29,562 nt of DNA, taken from positions 1 to 29,562 of the forward strand of contig JACZVS010000001.1 in assembly GCA_022572525.1 (NCBI GenBank), written 5' to 3'. The DNA is from Nanobdellota archaeon (GTDB lineage: Archaea > Nanobdellota > Nanobdellia > Pacearchaeales > UBA12030). The first letter of the stretch is position 1, and the number at the start of each line of letters is the position of its first letter. The notes below the pieces were generated by a model. The model was given only the letters and a program-made list of their open reading frames with translations. It did not search any database and had not been told where the DNA came from. The translations under genes were made by a program, and so were the position numbers. This document shows positions 14,447-21,899 of this stretch, one piece after another.

Positions 14447-15505
14447 ATGTTTCCGAGTTTATGGATATCCCTTATTGCTTTAATTATCTCACTTGCTGTA
14501 TTAGTTAAGGGAGCAGATTTGTTTTTAGGTGCCGCCTCAAAGATTGCAAAGCATTTTGGAATTAGTGAATTTATTATTGGCTTGACCGTTGTTTCTGTCG
14601 GCACTTCTCTTCCGGAACTCGCAACCGCTATCACAGCATCTTTTGCAAAGACCCCTGAAATAATAATGGGTAATATTATTGGAAGCAATATTGCTAATAT
14701 TGGTTTAGTTCTCGGCATAACATTAATTTTTGTAACTGTTCTAATAAAGAAGCACGAATTTGATAGAATTTATATTATGCTGCTCTCTATTCTTTTATTT
14801 GCACTTTTTGCATCTGATCTTCAAATCTCAAGATTTGAAGCTGCGATCCTGCTGGCCTCCTTCCTATTGTATTTTGGTGGCTTCTTTAAGGTGAGAGAGA
14901 AGATTAAGCATTACAAACAATATTTTTCTTCTGCACTTGAATTAAGGGGCCTTCTCAGTTTAAAAAAACTGAGAGAGATAAGAGCGGCAAGGAAAAAAAT
15001 GCATGCTGGCGAGAGAATTTCCAAAAAGCTAGCAAGAGAGGCATATCTCTATGAAATGGTTAGAGAATCTGCAGTATTGGTAGCCGGAATTGTTCTTATT
15101 ATAGTAGGATCAAAGTTCACAATAGACTCTGCAGTTGATCTAGCCTTCTTCTTAAATGCTCCACAAGTAATAGTCGCTGCTTTGCTCATAGCTGTCGGCA
15201 CTTCTCTTCCAGAACTTTTTGTTAATCTTACCGGCATCAAGAAAGGCTACACAAAGATGGTTCTCGGCACTATTCTCGGCTCCAATATTTTTAATATCTT
15301 AGCAATAATAGGAATCGCGGGGATAATTAGTCCTATAGCTATTACAAAATCAACGCTAACGTTCTTGATTCCAGCCATGCTGATCTTTTCCTTTATACTC
15401 TTCTTTATCTTAAGGAGAGGTCACAAGATAGGAAGAATGGAGGGAATTTCTCTTACAGTACTATATGTGCTCTTCTTGCTAGGGCTCCTTTCCTCTTCCT
15501 TCTAA
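14447..15505 (+). CDS. Na+/Ca2+ exchanger-type (CaCA family) cation antiporter
   Basis: A 352-residue membrane protein with two inverted halves of about five helices each, joined by a basic cytoplasmic loop (about 165-200, rich in Lys/Arg). Both alpha repeats are intact: SVGTSLPELATAI with GNIIGSNIANIGLVLG in the first half, and AVGTSLPELFVNLTG with GTILGSNIFNILAIIG in the second. The two Glu residues are the ion ligands in Methanocaldococcus NCX. It should exchange Na+ or H+ for Ca2+. The length matches the prokaryotic YrbG/CaCA group. The ATG follows directly after hairpin repeat copy 1. Confidence 0.93.
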   Translation: MFPSLWISLIALIISLAVLVKGADLFLGAASKIAKHFGISEFIIGLTVVSVGTSLPELATAITASFAKTPEIIMGNIIGSNIANIGLVLGITLIFVTVLIKKHEFDRIYIMLLSILLFALFASDLQISRFEAAILLASFLLYFGGFFKVREKIKHYKQYFSSALELRGLLSLKKLREIRAARKKMHAGERISKKLAREAYLYEMVRESAVLVAGIVLIIVGSKFTIDSAVDLAFFLNAPQVIVAALLIAVGTSLPELFVNLTGIKKGYTKMVLGTILGSNIFNILAIIGIAGIISPIAITKSTLTFLIPAMLIFSFILFFILRRGHKIGRMEGISLTVLYVLFLLGLLSSSF

Positions 15506-15548
15506 TACACGAATTATTCTAACTGGCCAGTAATAACATATCGAAAGG

Positions 15549-15558
15549 TTTATAAAGG
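15549..15558 (+). promoter_or_regulatory. Strong TATA box with purine-rich BRE
   Basis: TTTATAAAGG preceded by CGAAAGG (BRE-like) is among the best archaeal promoter matches in the window. Transcription should start near 15575, about 108 nt before the next gene. Confidence 0.6.
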
Positions 15559-15574
15559 CTAGGTACATGTTAAA

Positions 15575-15682
15575 GGTAGGTTAGGTGGAGTTCAGGCTTG
15601 CTTGAGCAAAGCTTAATCTATGCCACGAAGCCGAGTTCTTCGGAGCAAAGCTGAGGGGCATCTTTATTTTTAATTGAGGAAA
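15575..15682 (+). ncRNA. Structured leader or small RNA candidate
   Basis: The stretch between the strong promoter and the ATG at 15683 can fold. Hairpin A is GCTTGC (15596-15601) with GCAAAGC (15606-15612). Hairpin B has an outer stem ATGCC/GGCAT (15620-15624/15657-15661) and inner stem CCGA/TCGG (15631-15634/15640-15643), with A/G-rich internal loops. GAGCAAAGCT occurs twice (15604-15613, 15643-15652). A T-rich stretch follows hairpin B. It could be a regulatory leader or a separate small RNA. I do not recognise a known family: no C/D boxes, no ACA tail, no RNase P or SRP motif. Confidence 0.35.
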
Positions 15683-16381
15683 ATGCCAGAAAGTTTAGAA
15701 CGACTTGTGGAAGAGCATAAAAAATTAGATGCTCTTATAGGGGATGTTGAGCGAGAGCCATTTAATCCTGCTGTTGGAAATAAATTGAGAGCACTTTATG
15801 TTCATAATGCCGTTACAGATGCTGAAAATCTAGAAGCTGCTGCTGCAGCTACAATGGTAGTTGACAACTATGATGACAGAGAATTTTATGGACAGGTTTA
15901 TACTTTGCGTGGAGAAAAACAAAGAGAAATAGCCGACTCTGCAGAAGCAGATGCTGACAAGATTTACAATTCCCTTCCTGATGAAGCTCTTACTGGATTA
16001 GCAGCCAATGTATTGCCAGTTCCTAGTGATGGGGAGGCAGCTGAAGCTCATAGATCATATAGAAAAGTAAGTGACACACTTCAGGAAGGAAATGGAGAAG
16101 TGATTATAAAATACTTGAAGACTCTTCTTAAGGAAAGTTTCGTAGATGCCTTGGATGCTGATCGCCTTAAACTAGCTTATGGTGGAGTTGTATCGGTAAA
16201 ACGAGCCGAATTTTTGTCTAAGTTCGCAGGAAATGGTGGATTGGATCGTAGCAAAATTGTAGATTACTTGAAGAGTGTAAGAGCTGCAGGAGATGCTGAT
16301 AGGTTACAATTCTACTTTAGTCTAGGAATGGCTGCAGGAGATGCTGATAAAGAACAAAACCTGCATCTAGAAGCAGCTTAG
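15683..16381 (+). CDS. Uncharacterised helical repeat protein
   Basis: A 232-residue, acidic, Ala-rich, almost wholly helical protein that I do not recognise. No signal peptide or membrane segment. The C-terminal third has short repeats: DALDADRLKLAYGG, then AAGDADRLQFYFSLG and AAGDADKEQ, the last two separated by 16 residues. At DNA level 19 bases (gctgcaggagatgctgata) repeat exactly at 16283 and 16331. The start is ATG 15683, with TTGAGG just before it as a ribosome-binding site; an in-frame TTG at 15674 is less likely. It has its own strong promoter and a structured leader, suggesting it is well expressed. Confidence 0.7.
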   Translation: MPESLERLVEEHKKLDALIGDVEREPFNPAVGNKLRALYVHNAVTDAENLEAAAAATMVVDNYDDREFYGQVYTLRGEKQREIADSAEADADKIYNSLPDEALTGLAANVLPVPSDGEAAEAHRSYRKVSDTLQEGNGEVIIKYLKTLLKESFVDALDADRLKLAYGGVVSVKRAEFLSKFAGNGGLDRSKIVDYLKSVRAAGDADRLQFYFSLGMAAGDADKEQNLHLEAA

Positions 16382-16433
16382 TGATTTCTTTTTTATTTTG
16401 CCTTTAACAATAGGCGAGCATTAACACTTGATT

Positions 16434-16500
16434 AGAGAGAACCTTTTTTCTAAAAAGGTTCATTAAAAAGAAGGTCCTTTTCTTGGTTAAGCTTCTTTTC
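16434..16500 (+). repeat. Hairpin repeat, copy 2, followed by a second hairpin
   Basis: AGAGAGAACCTTTTT, TCT, AAAAAGGTTC then ATTAAAAAGAA repeats the 14411-14446 element, with a 10-bp palindrome at 16439-16461. A second hairpin CTTCTTT-TCC-AAAGAAG follows at about 16491-16507, overlapping the end of the region. It lies between two convergent genes, so here it could act in mRNA 3' ends, unlike copy 1. Confidence 0.65.
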
Positions 16501-16509
16501 CAAAGAAGA

Positions 16510-17382
16510 TCATTCCTCAAGAGCTCTTACAAGCTTTGCCATTTCGCCTACAAATGAATCTACCCTATCGATGTATGCATCGATAGTTGATCCTTTTATT
16601 ATCTTGACTTCTCCATGAAGAATTTTGTGCATTAATGTGTACATTTCGCGGTAGAGATCAACATATCTCTTTTTCAGTTTTTTCTCTTTTGTAAATGTTT
16701 CATAAAGCAAGAAGGCAATGTGCTCTGGAGATGGAGGGGGTTTTCCTGCTGCCATTAAAGCTGCATGTGATGAGTCTACACATGCCCAGTAAAGGCCTTC
16801 TATTACAGCGAGCATCGATGTTCTACTTCTTGCAATATGTGCAGGACTTCTTCTTAGAGCAACATAAATAGCTTCTGGCGAAGGTCTTATCTTCCCTCTT
16901 TGCAGTAAAATTTTGAGTGGAGTGAAAAAGCCTCCAAAATCAATTAATGGCTCGCCGTAACGAATAATATTTATCACAACAGGCTCTCCTCTTATCATTT
17001 CCTCCCACCATGTTGTTAATCTTACTGTGTTTATGTGCAATTTTTTCGCATAACTTTGCGAAGCAACAAGGATTGCAAGCTCTTCTCGATACCAAGCAAC
17101 CATTTCAGCTGTCCAATCAACATTTGCATCATCAACAATTACAATGATGTCGATGTCACTTTTATGAGCTGCAGTTCCTTTAACTTGCGAACCAAATAGA
17201 ACTATGCTTTTAATGACTTCTGCACTAAATCTCTTGTAAACTTTAGCTGCAAAATCTTCAGCAATTCTTCTTTCAGGAGTTATTCTTCCAATAGGCTTTT
17301 CAACTTTCCTAACTCTTGGTTTTGAATGTGTACGCCTTTTTTTACTAATGATCTTTGCCCTTGCCCCTTTTTTCCTTCTCAT
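16510..17382 (-). CDS. Nucleotidyltransferase-domain (MNT-like) protein, paralogue of 10706-12520
   Basis: A 290-residue protein. A very basic N-terminus (1-40, many Lys/Arg) precedes a pol-beta nucleotidyltransferase core: VLFGSQVKGTAAHKSDIDII with G64-S65 and Asp76/Asp78, then IVDD. A helical C-terminal part follows, with LLQRGKIRPSPEAI, YWACVDSSHAALMAAGKPPPSPE and ILHGEVKIIKG. These blocks align with the 604-residue protein at 10706-12520, so the two are paralogues sharing a two-domain core of about 250 residues. The helical part resembles HEPN domains that pair with MNT proteins, but a clean catalytic Rx4-6H is uncertain. The substrate (a nucleotide plus RNA, antibiotic or protein) is unknown. 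Confidence 0.82.
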   Translation of the reverse strand: MRRKKGARAKIISKKRRTHSKPRVRKVEKPIGRITPERRIAEDFAAKVYKRFSAEVIKSIVLFGSQVKGTAAHKSDIDIIVIVDDANVDWTAEMVAWYREELAILVASQSYAKKLHINTVRLTTWWEEMIRGEPVVINIIRYGEPLIDFGGFFTPLKILLQRGKIRPSPEAIYVALRRSPAHIARSRTSMLAVIEGLYWACVDSSHAALMAAGKPPPSPEHIAFLLYETFTKEKKLKKRYVDLYREMYTLMHKILHGEVKIIKGSTIDAYIDRVDSFVGEMAKLVRALEE

Positions 17383-17419
17383 ATTTTCTTTATAGAAATT
17401 TATTTTAAAAATTTATGCA

Positions 17420-19324
17420 TTACTCTGCAGGCTGCCCTGTAAATGTTTGTCTTCTCTCTCCAGGCATTTCTCCTCCTAATTCTGATGGAAGAGCCGAGAA
17501 TGATGGAGAGCCATAAGTTCTGAAGTGGAAGTCAGGAAGGAATTCTCCATAGCCTTGGAAGTATGATCCATAAGTTCCTCTTATTTGGTTCCAATAAGGT
17601 TGTGACATCATTGTATAAAGTGGACTTCCTAAAGCTTCTAACACATATGGGTGTGGATTTGTCTTGAAGTGCTGGACAAAGCCGGAAGCTTCTACAATCT
17701 GCGGAGCTTTGATTCCTTTTTGTTCAAGAACTGCAAGTGCTTCCTTATAAGGAATATTTCCCATGCCGGGAGGTAGGTGAGAGTCTGCAAAGCCAAAGTT
17801 ATCTGTAAGATGAACTTTCTTTATGTACTCGGCAACTTTTTTTGTTTCTTCTGTAACAAACTTCTCTGGAAAGCCGTGTCGCCTTAACATGTTGATATGG
17901 CCGTAATCCCAAGTTACTCCGATAAGTTTCTCGGCAGCATTTCGCGCAGCTGCTTCTGCCATGCCTTGTTCTTTTGCTTTTTCAACAAATCTTTTCCTTG
18001 CAGCATTTATTACTTTTACAGAATCCTCTCCGGTTGACATTACAGTCTCAGGATAATTTTCTAGGGCAATAACAGGAGCTTTACTCCCAAACTTTTTCCA
18101 AACTTTTAGGGCCGCAGCAGCTGTAGTTTCAGCAACCTTCTCTGTTCCAAATTCATCTGCCGGTTTCCATTTTTCTGGAGGTGGTAGTTGCATTATTTTG
18201 TTATTCAACTCCTGTATTAATTTGTCTGAGTAAACATTGTTCTTGATATTGTCCATTTCTGGACCAACAATCTCTTTCACACTTTCCTGAAGATGTTTGG
18301 TATAATCTTTTTGTCCGTGTTTCATGAAGTCATTATACATATTTCTTAATGACATGTATTGATGGAAATTTGTTTCTTTAAGCGGCCATTCAATTTGCTG
18401 CAGTCTAGTGATTTTTTCTGCAGCCTCTTTTTCATCTGGCAAGAGGGCATGGCCAAATCTGCCTTTCCTCTCTATCTCGCGAATCTTCTGCTCTGGAATA
18501 TTTTTTATACTTTCTTTCAACATTCCATATTCCTCTGCTGGAATCATTCGTGCAAGTCTTGCCTTTTCCTCTTCAAGTCTAGCAATTCCAAACCTTTCAT
18601 TTTCCCATTCAGTTAAGTTAAGGGAATCAATCCTGCTTTTAGGATCAAATTCAATTATTCCTTCAGGCCATATTTGCCTTTCATATCTAACTTCTCTTAT
18701 CTGCCCAGTATCTGGATTAACTGCAAGTATGCTTTCCTGCATTCTCTCATTCTTCAAATCTGAGATCCGATCTCTTTCGCTTTCATGAAGTTTTCTTTTT
18801 GCCTCTTCTGCTCTGCCTTGAATGTTTTGTATCATCTCATCAGCTTCTTTCTTTGGAACATGAACCCATTTCTGTAAAGGCAGAGGAGGACCTGCGTGGA
18901 ATGTTACAGGAATATTTCCTTCTGGATCTAATTCATGGGCCTTCTCAAGTGCATCAACAACTTGGGCTTCTGCCATCTTCCTTAGCCTGTTATCCCATCC
19001 TTGTTGAGAGAAGCCGGCAAGATCAATTATAGGACCATGCATGGTCATTTTTGTACCTGTGACTTCTGCCAATCTTTTCATCTCCTTAAAGTGTTGTTTA
19101 GGAATTGCCTCAAAAACATCTTGCTGAATTGCTCCAACTTCAACTATCTTCATGCCCGTGTTCAAGAGACGAGAAGCCTGCCTTATCTGATCGGCTGTCA
19201 TTGGAGATGTCGGAGCTCCAATATCTGCATGAGCCATTCTATGGCCAGTAAAATATTCTCCGAATTCAGGCTCAAATGGAGTGTGGCTTCCTACATAAAA
19301 ATTCTCATAAGCAGCTTCTTCCAT
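17420..19324 (-). CDS. TIM-barrel (AP-endonuclease 2/xylose isomerase-like) protein with large helical insertion
   Basis: A 634-residue protein. TIM-barrel blocks appear in two separated parts. The first, about 1-150, has MTMHGPIIDLAG (H96) and IPVTFHAGP (H143). The second, from about 415, has PVIALENYPE, GVTWDYGHINML, VHLTDNFGFADSHLPPGMG and PQIVEASGF. The His, Glu and Asp residues in these blocks match the order of metal ligands in the Nfo/sugar-phosphate isomerase superfamily. Between them lie about 260 charged, coiled-coil-like residues not expected in the family. The last 70 residues are Tyr/Phe/Gly/Pro-rich (YGSYFQGYGEFLPDF). It may be a DNA repair nuclease, a sugar isomerase or a derived protein. 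A GGGGAA ribosome-binding site precedes the ATG. Confidence 0.75.
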   Translation of the reverse strand: MEEAAYENFYVGSHTPFEPEFGEYFTGHRMAHADIGAPTSPMTADQIRQASRLLNTGMKIVEVGAIQQDVFEAIPKQHFKEMKRLAEVTGTKMTMHGPIIDLAGFSQQGWDNRLRKMAEAQVVDALEKAHELDPEGNIPVTFHAGPPLPLQKWVHVPKKEADEMIQNIQGRAEEAKRKLHESERDRISDLKNERMQESILAVNPDTGQIREVRYERQIWPEGIIEFDPKSRIDSLNLTEWENERFGIARLEEEKARLARMIPAEEYGMLKESIKNIPEQKIREIERKGRFGHALLPDEKEAAEKITRLQQIEWPLKETNFHQYMSLRNMYNDFMKHGQKDYTKHLQESVKEIVGPEMDNIKNNVYSDKLIQELNNKIMQLPPPEKWKPADEFGTEKVAETTAAAALKVWKKFGSKAPVIALENYPETVMSTGEDSVKVINAARKRFVEKAKEQGMAEAAARNAAEKLIGVTWDYGHINMLRRHGFPEKFVTEETKKVAEYIKKVHLTDNFGFADSHLPPGMGNIPYKEALAVLEQKGIKAPQIVEASGFVQHFKTNPHPYVLEALGSPLYTMMSQPYWNQIRGTYGSYFQGYGEFLPDFHFRTYGSPSFSALPSELGGEMPGERRQTFTGQPAE

Positions 19325-19389
19325 TTTTATTCCCCTTTTATTACTACAAGTATATAATAAATATTTGTTTAAATATCTTGCTCTCTAAC

Positions 19390-20043
19390 TTACAAGTTAA
19401 ATTCTTTTTGAAGTCTTTTTTTTAAGGTTGTGTCCCAATCAAGAAGGTCTCTCGCAACATCAACTCTTCCTACATATCTTTCAATCTGTTGACCAGCAGC
19501 TGGCTGACCAGCTTCACCTTTTGCCGCTCCAAAACTAGTCACAATTCTTGCAAGTTCTCCTTGGTCAAGTGTTCTGTCTGCCTCTGCAAGTGTTGGTATT
19601 CCTGTAGAATATTGTGTTTCGTATGAACCTTCATAAGCTTCAGTTGTAGCTCCATAAGGAACTTCTGCCTCTGTTATGCCGGCTCCTGAATAAACCTCTC
19701 CGGCCTTTGCAGTGTAAGGGCTGCCAGCTGCTCCTGCCTCTCTTTCCTCTCTTACATACTCTTTTTCTTCTGTTCCAGTATCAGCACGCTCTCCAGTTCT
19801 AAGCCCAAGAGTCTCTTCAATACTTCCTTCTGTTCCTGCTTCTACTTCAAACATCTCAGGCATTCCAGTTGACAAGAAGCCTTCAACATCTCCTACCGAT
19901 ATGTCTTCAGAAAGAGCCTCTTCTGTTTCTAGGGTTTCTTCTAGCTGTTCTTCCCCTATTCCTATATCTTCTTTTCCTTTACTTTCTAAAGTGGAAGCTA
20001 GTAATTTCTCAGCTTGCTCTTGCTTTTTCTTATTGGCCGGCAT
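19390..20043 (-). CDS. Acidic, largely disordered protein with conserved-looking C-terminus
   Basis: A 217-residue protein I do not recognise. After a basic start (MPANKKKQEQAEKLL), residues 20-165 are low-complexity, rich in Glu, Gly, Thr and Ala, with several Tyr in the second half and no predicted membrane or signal segment. The last 50 residues (from LDQGELARIV to DLLDWDTTLKKRLQKEFNL) are more ordered and amphipathic, and could be a docking helix. A TATA box at 20061-20074 suggests leaderless transcription from its own promoter. Its position between the helical and TIM-barrel proteins suggests a linker or scaffold role, which is inference. Confidence 0.7.
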   Translation of the reverse strand: MPANKKKQEQAEKLLASTLESKGKEDIGIGEEQLEETLETEEALSEDISVGDVEGFLSTGMPEMFEVEAGTEGSIEETLGLRTGERADTGTEEKEYVREEREAGAAGSPYTAKAGEVYSGAGITEAEVPYGATTEAYEGSYETQYSTGIPTLAEADRTLDQGELARIVTSFGAAKGEAGQPAAGQQIERYVGRVDVARDLLDWDTTLKKRLQKEFNL

Positions 20044-20060
20044 TAAAATTTGAAGAAATG

Positions 20061-20074
20061 AGTTTATAAAAAGG
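20061..20074 (-). promoter_or_regulatory. TATA box of the 19390-20043 gene
   Basis: On the minus strand CCTTTTTATAAACT lies 20-30 bp before the ATG at 20043, fitting a leaderless mRNA. It shows that the minus-strand run has at least one internal promoter. Confidence 0.55.
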
Positions 20075-20090
20075 TTACTTTGCTTCTTAG

Positions 20091-21524
20091 TTACTCCCCT
20101 GGAACAGATTCAAACTCCCATAGCGGAGTTGGCATGCCATGAGCTTTCTTGTATAAATGGTAAGTTAGCCAGGCTCTCCTAATAGCGTCTGGATTTGAGA
20201 TCAGGGCTCTGATTTGCCTCTCAACAAAAGTTTCTTTTCTCAGCTTCAAAACTTTTTCCTTTTCTTTAGGCTTGGATCCAAGAAGCTTTTCCAAGAAACT
20301 CCTAGTATCTTTTTCTTCCTTCTTTTCCCCCTCCATATACTTTAAAAGATCTTCATAAATTGGCTCAAGGGAGTCAGTAGTTATCCCCTCTATCAAACGT
20401 AAGCCTTCATAAAGATCTTGGTTCTCAATCTCTTTCTTAAGAAGATTGTATTCATCACCATTTAAAACATAGGCTTTGAGAACAACTCTTGCTCTCCCGC
20501 TATGAACATAGTGGGAAGATTCTGCCCTGCTGGCAATTCTCGGTAATCCTCTGAAAGTAAAATCGGCAAATACGCATGAATAATAATCCTGCCTCATTTT
20601 AATATTCCAGAGTTTTTCTGGAAATATTCCTGCTCCAATGGCCTTTCTTACACCCTCGAGATCAATTTTTGACTTTGCCAAGATTTGAAGTTCTAAAACA
20701 ATAGTGTTGAAAGAAGTTATAATATCTGCACTACTAGGGCTTGGACCTGCTGCTCCTAATTCTTTTCTCATCATTAGTTCTTCAGCTGCCTTTAAATATG
20801 GTTTCACCCAACGTGTGTAAAGTTTGACAGCGCTTACTTGGCTTTTAAGATATGTTTTCTGCAATTCATGGCGATTGCGTAACTCTCTCTCACTTCTGCC
20901 TAGCCAGTCAAGAAATTCCCCCATCCTTGGTTTTAATAGTCTCTTGACTCTTTCATTTAGATCCATCTTATCAACTTCTTCTGGCTTCTTGGCTTTCATA
21001 AAAGCATCTCTTAATGTTACAAAATCCAGCTGTTGAGTTAACATATTGATGCTTCCTGCGCCTCTTCTTATATCAACTCTGTCCATCCATATCTGTTTGA
21101 GTGCGAGCAATCCTCCTTCTTTTTCCCTCTCATTTTTGCCCCTATACTTATTGTAATGTTCGAGCCTGATTTCAAATTCTTTGAGATCATAAATTAAATT
21201 AAGTACGCTTCGCATAACAGTGTTGATGGTAGCAAGAATCTTCATGCCTTGCTCTTGCATTCTTGTTGCTCTTGCTCCTATGTCTGCGAAGTATCCACTT
21301 CCGGGAGAAGCTATAAAGTTATCTACAAGCTTCTCAACTTCCATTCCAAAACCTGACCCGCCTGTTCCTCGCATGATATCGAGTATCCAGAAATAGACTG
21401 GCTCAAGTGTTTCGGCGAGCGCATCATAAGTAAGCCTGAACTCTGCAAGAGGTTCTGCCTTCTGGAATTCCTTGCCTTTCTTCAAGCCTCTTACCTTTCC
21501 GATAAGTGAGTCTATATCTACCAT
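20091..21524 (-). CDS. Large uncharacterised helical protein
   Basis: A 477-residue, mostly alpha-helical, soluble protein that I do not recognise. No signal peptide, membrane segment, P-loop, zinc motif or known catalytic pattern is visible. Features: a helical N-terminal domain (1-150) with EPVYFWILDIMRGTGG; a charged middle with KRLLKPRMGEFLDWLGRSE; a region near 300-350 with QDYYSCVFADFTFRGLPRI; a Lys/Glu linker at about 405-435 (EGEKKEEKDTRSFLEKLLGS); and a conserved-looking end with AWLTYHLYKKAHGMPTPLWE. It starts 33 bp after the 112-residue gene and so is probably co-transcribed with it. Likely a structural or adaptor protein, by exclusion only. Confidence 0.72.
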   Translation of the reverse strand: MVDIDSLIGKVRGLKKGKEFQKAEPLAEFRLTYDALAETLEPVYFWILDIMRGTGGSGFGMEVEKLVDNFIASPGSGYFADIGARATRMQEQGMKILATINTVMRSVLNLIYDLKEFEIRLEHYNKYRGKNEREKEGGLLALKQIWMDRVDIRRGAGSINMLTQQLDFVTLRDAFMKAKKPEEVDKMDLNERVKRLLKPRMGEFLDWLGRSERELRNRHELQKTYLKSQVSAVKLYTRWVKPYLKAAEELMMRKELGAAGPSPSSADIITSFNTIVLELQILAKSKIDLEGVRKAIGAGIFPEKLWNIKMRQDYYSCVFADFTFRGLPRIASRAESSHYVHSGRARVVLKAYVLNGDEYNLLKKEIENQDLYEGLRLIEGITTDSLEPIYEDLLKYMEGEKKEEKDTRSFLEKLLGSKPKEKEKVLKLRKETFVERQIRALISNPDAIRRAWLTYHLYKKAHGMPTPLWEFESVPGE

Positions 21525-21557
21525 TTTCTCTTTTGTTTCAAGAGGAAAATGGGATTT

Positions 21558-21896
21558 TTATGGTTTTTGGTTAGGATTATTGTCAAAACGAATTAATTCT
21601 CTGTAGTAGTCTAGAGTTTCACTCATCTTTAGTTTTAATTTTGCTGTTCTTGATACTTTCCCTAAATTCCCCTTTACAGATAATACCGAGAGAATGAAGT
21701 CGATCTGTCCAAGAGGCAGGATTCTTGCAATGTCGGCTTCTTTTCCTTTTAATTCTTTTATACCTGTCTCGATAGATTCCCTTATACTTATTATCTCTAG
21801 ATTATCTATCGTGCTCTCTTCAAATGGCTGCAGTTCTTCCAGCACTAATAGTAAATCCTCTTTTGATAGTTTTTTAATTTGTGGTTTTCCTAACAT
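21558..21896 (-). CDS. Small uncharacterised helical protein
   Basis: A 112-residue helical protein without known motifs: MLGKPQIKKLSKEDLLLVLEE-type N-terminus, then heptad-like KELKGKEADIARILPLGQID, and a basic KVSRTAKLKLKMSETLDYY stretch. It could be a small adaptor. It begins 3 bp after the kinase stop, with GGGAAG as ribosome-binding site lying inside the kinase gene's end, and is followed after 33 bp by the 477-residue gene. This tight spacing argues that kinase, small protein and large helical protein are made together. Confidence 0.7.
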   Translation of the reverse strand: MLGKPQIKKLSKEDLLLVLEELQPFEESTIDNLEIISIRESIETGIKELKGKEADIARILPLGQIDFILSVLSVKGNLGKVSRTAKLKLKMSETLDYYRELIRFDNNPNQKP

Positions 21897-21899
21897 GTT

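Noticed and set aside
15575..15682. C/D or H/ACA guide RNA in the structured leader
   Set aside because: No RUGAUGA/CUGA boxes and no ACA after a hairpin were found, so it is left as an unassigned structure.
10706..17382. MNT-HEPN toxin-antitoxin interpretation of the nucleotidyltransferase proteins
   Set aside because: Toxin-antitoxin pairs are usually two small adjacent genes. Here the domains are fused in large proteins, the two are 4 kb apart, and the RxxxxH toxin motif is not clear.
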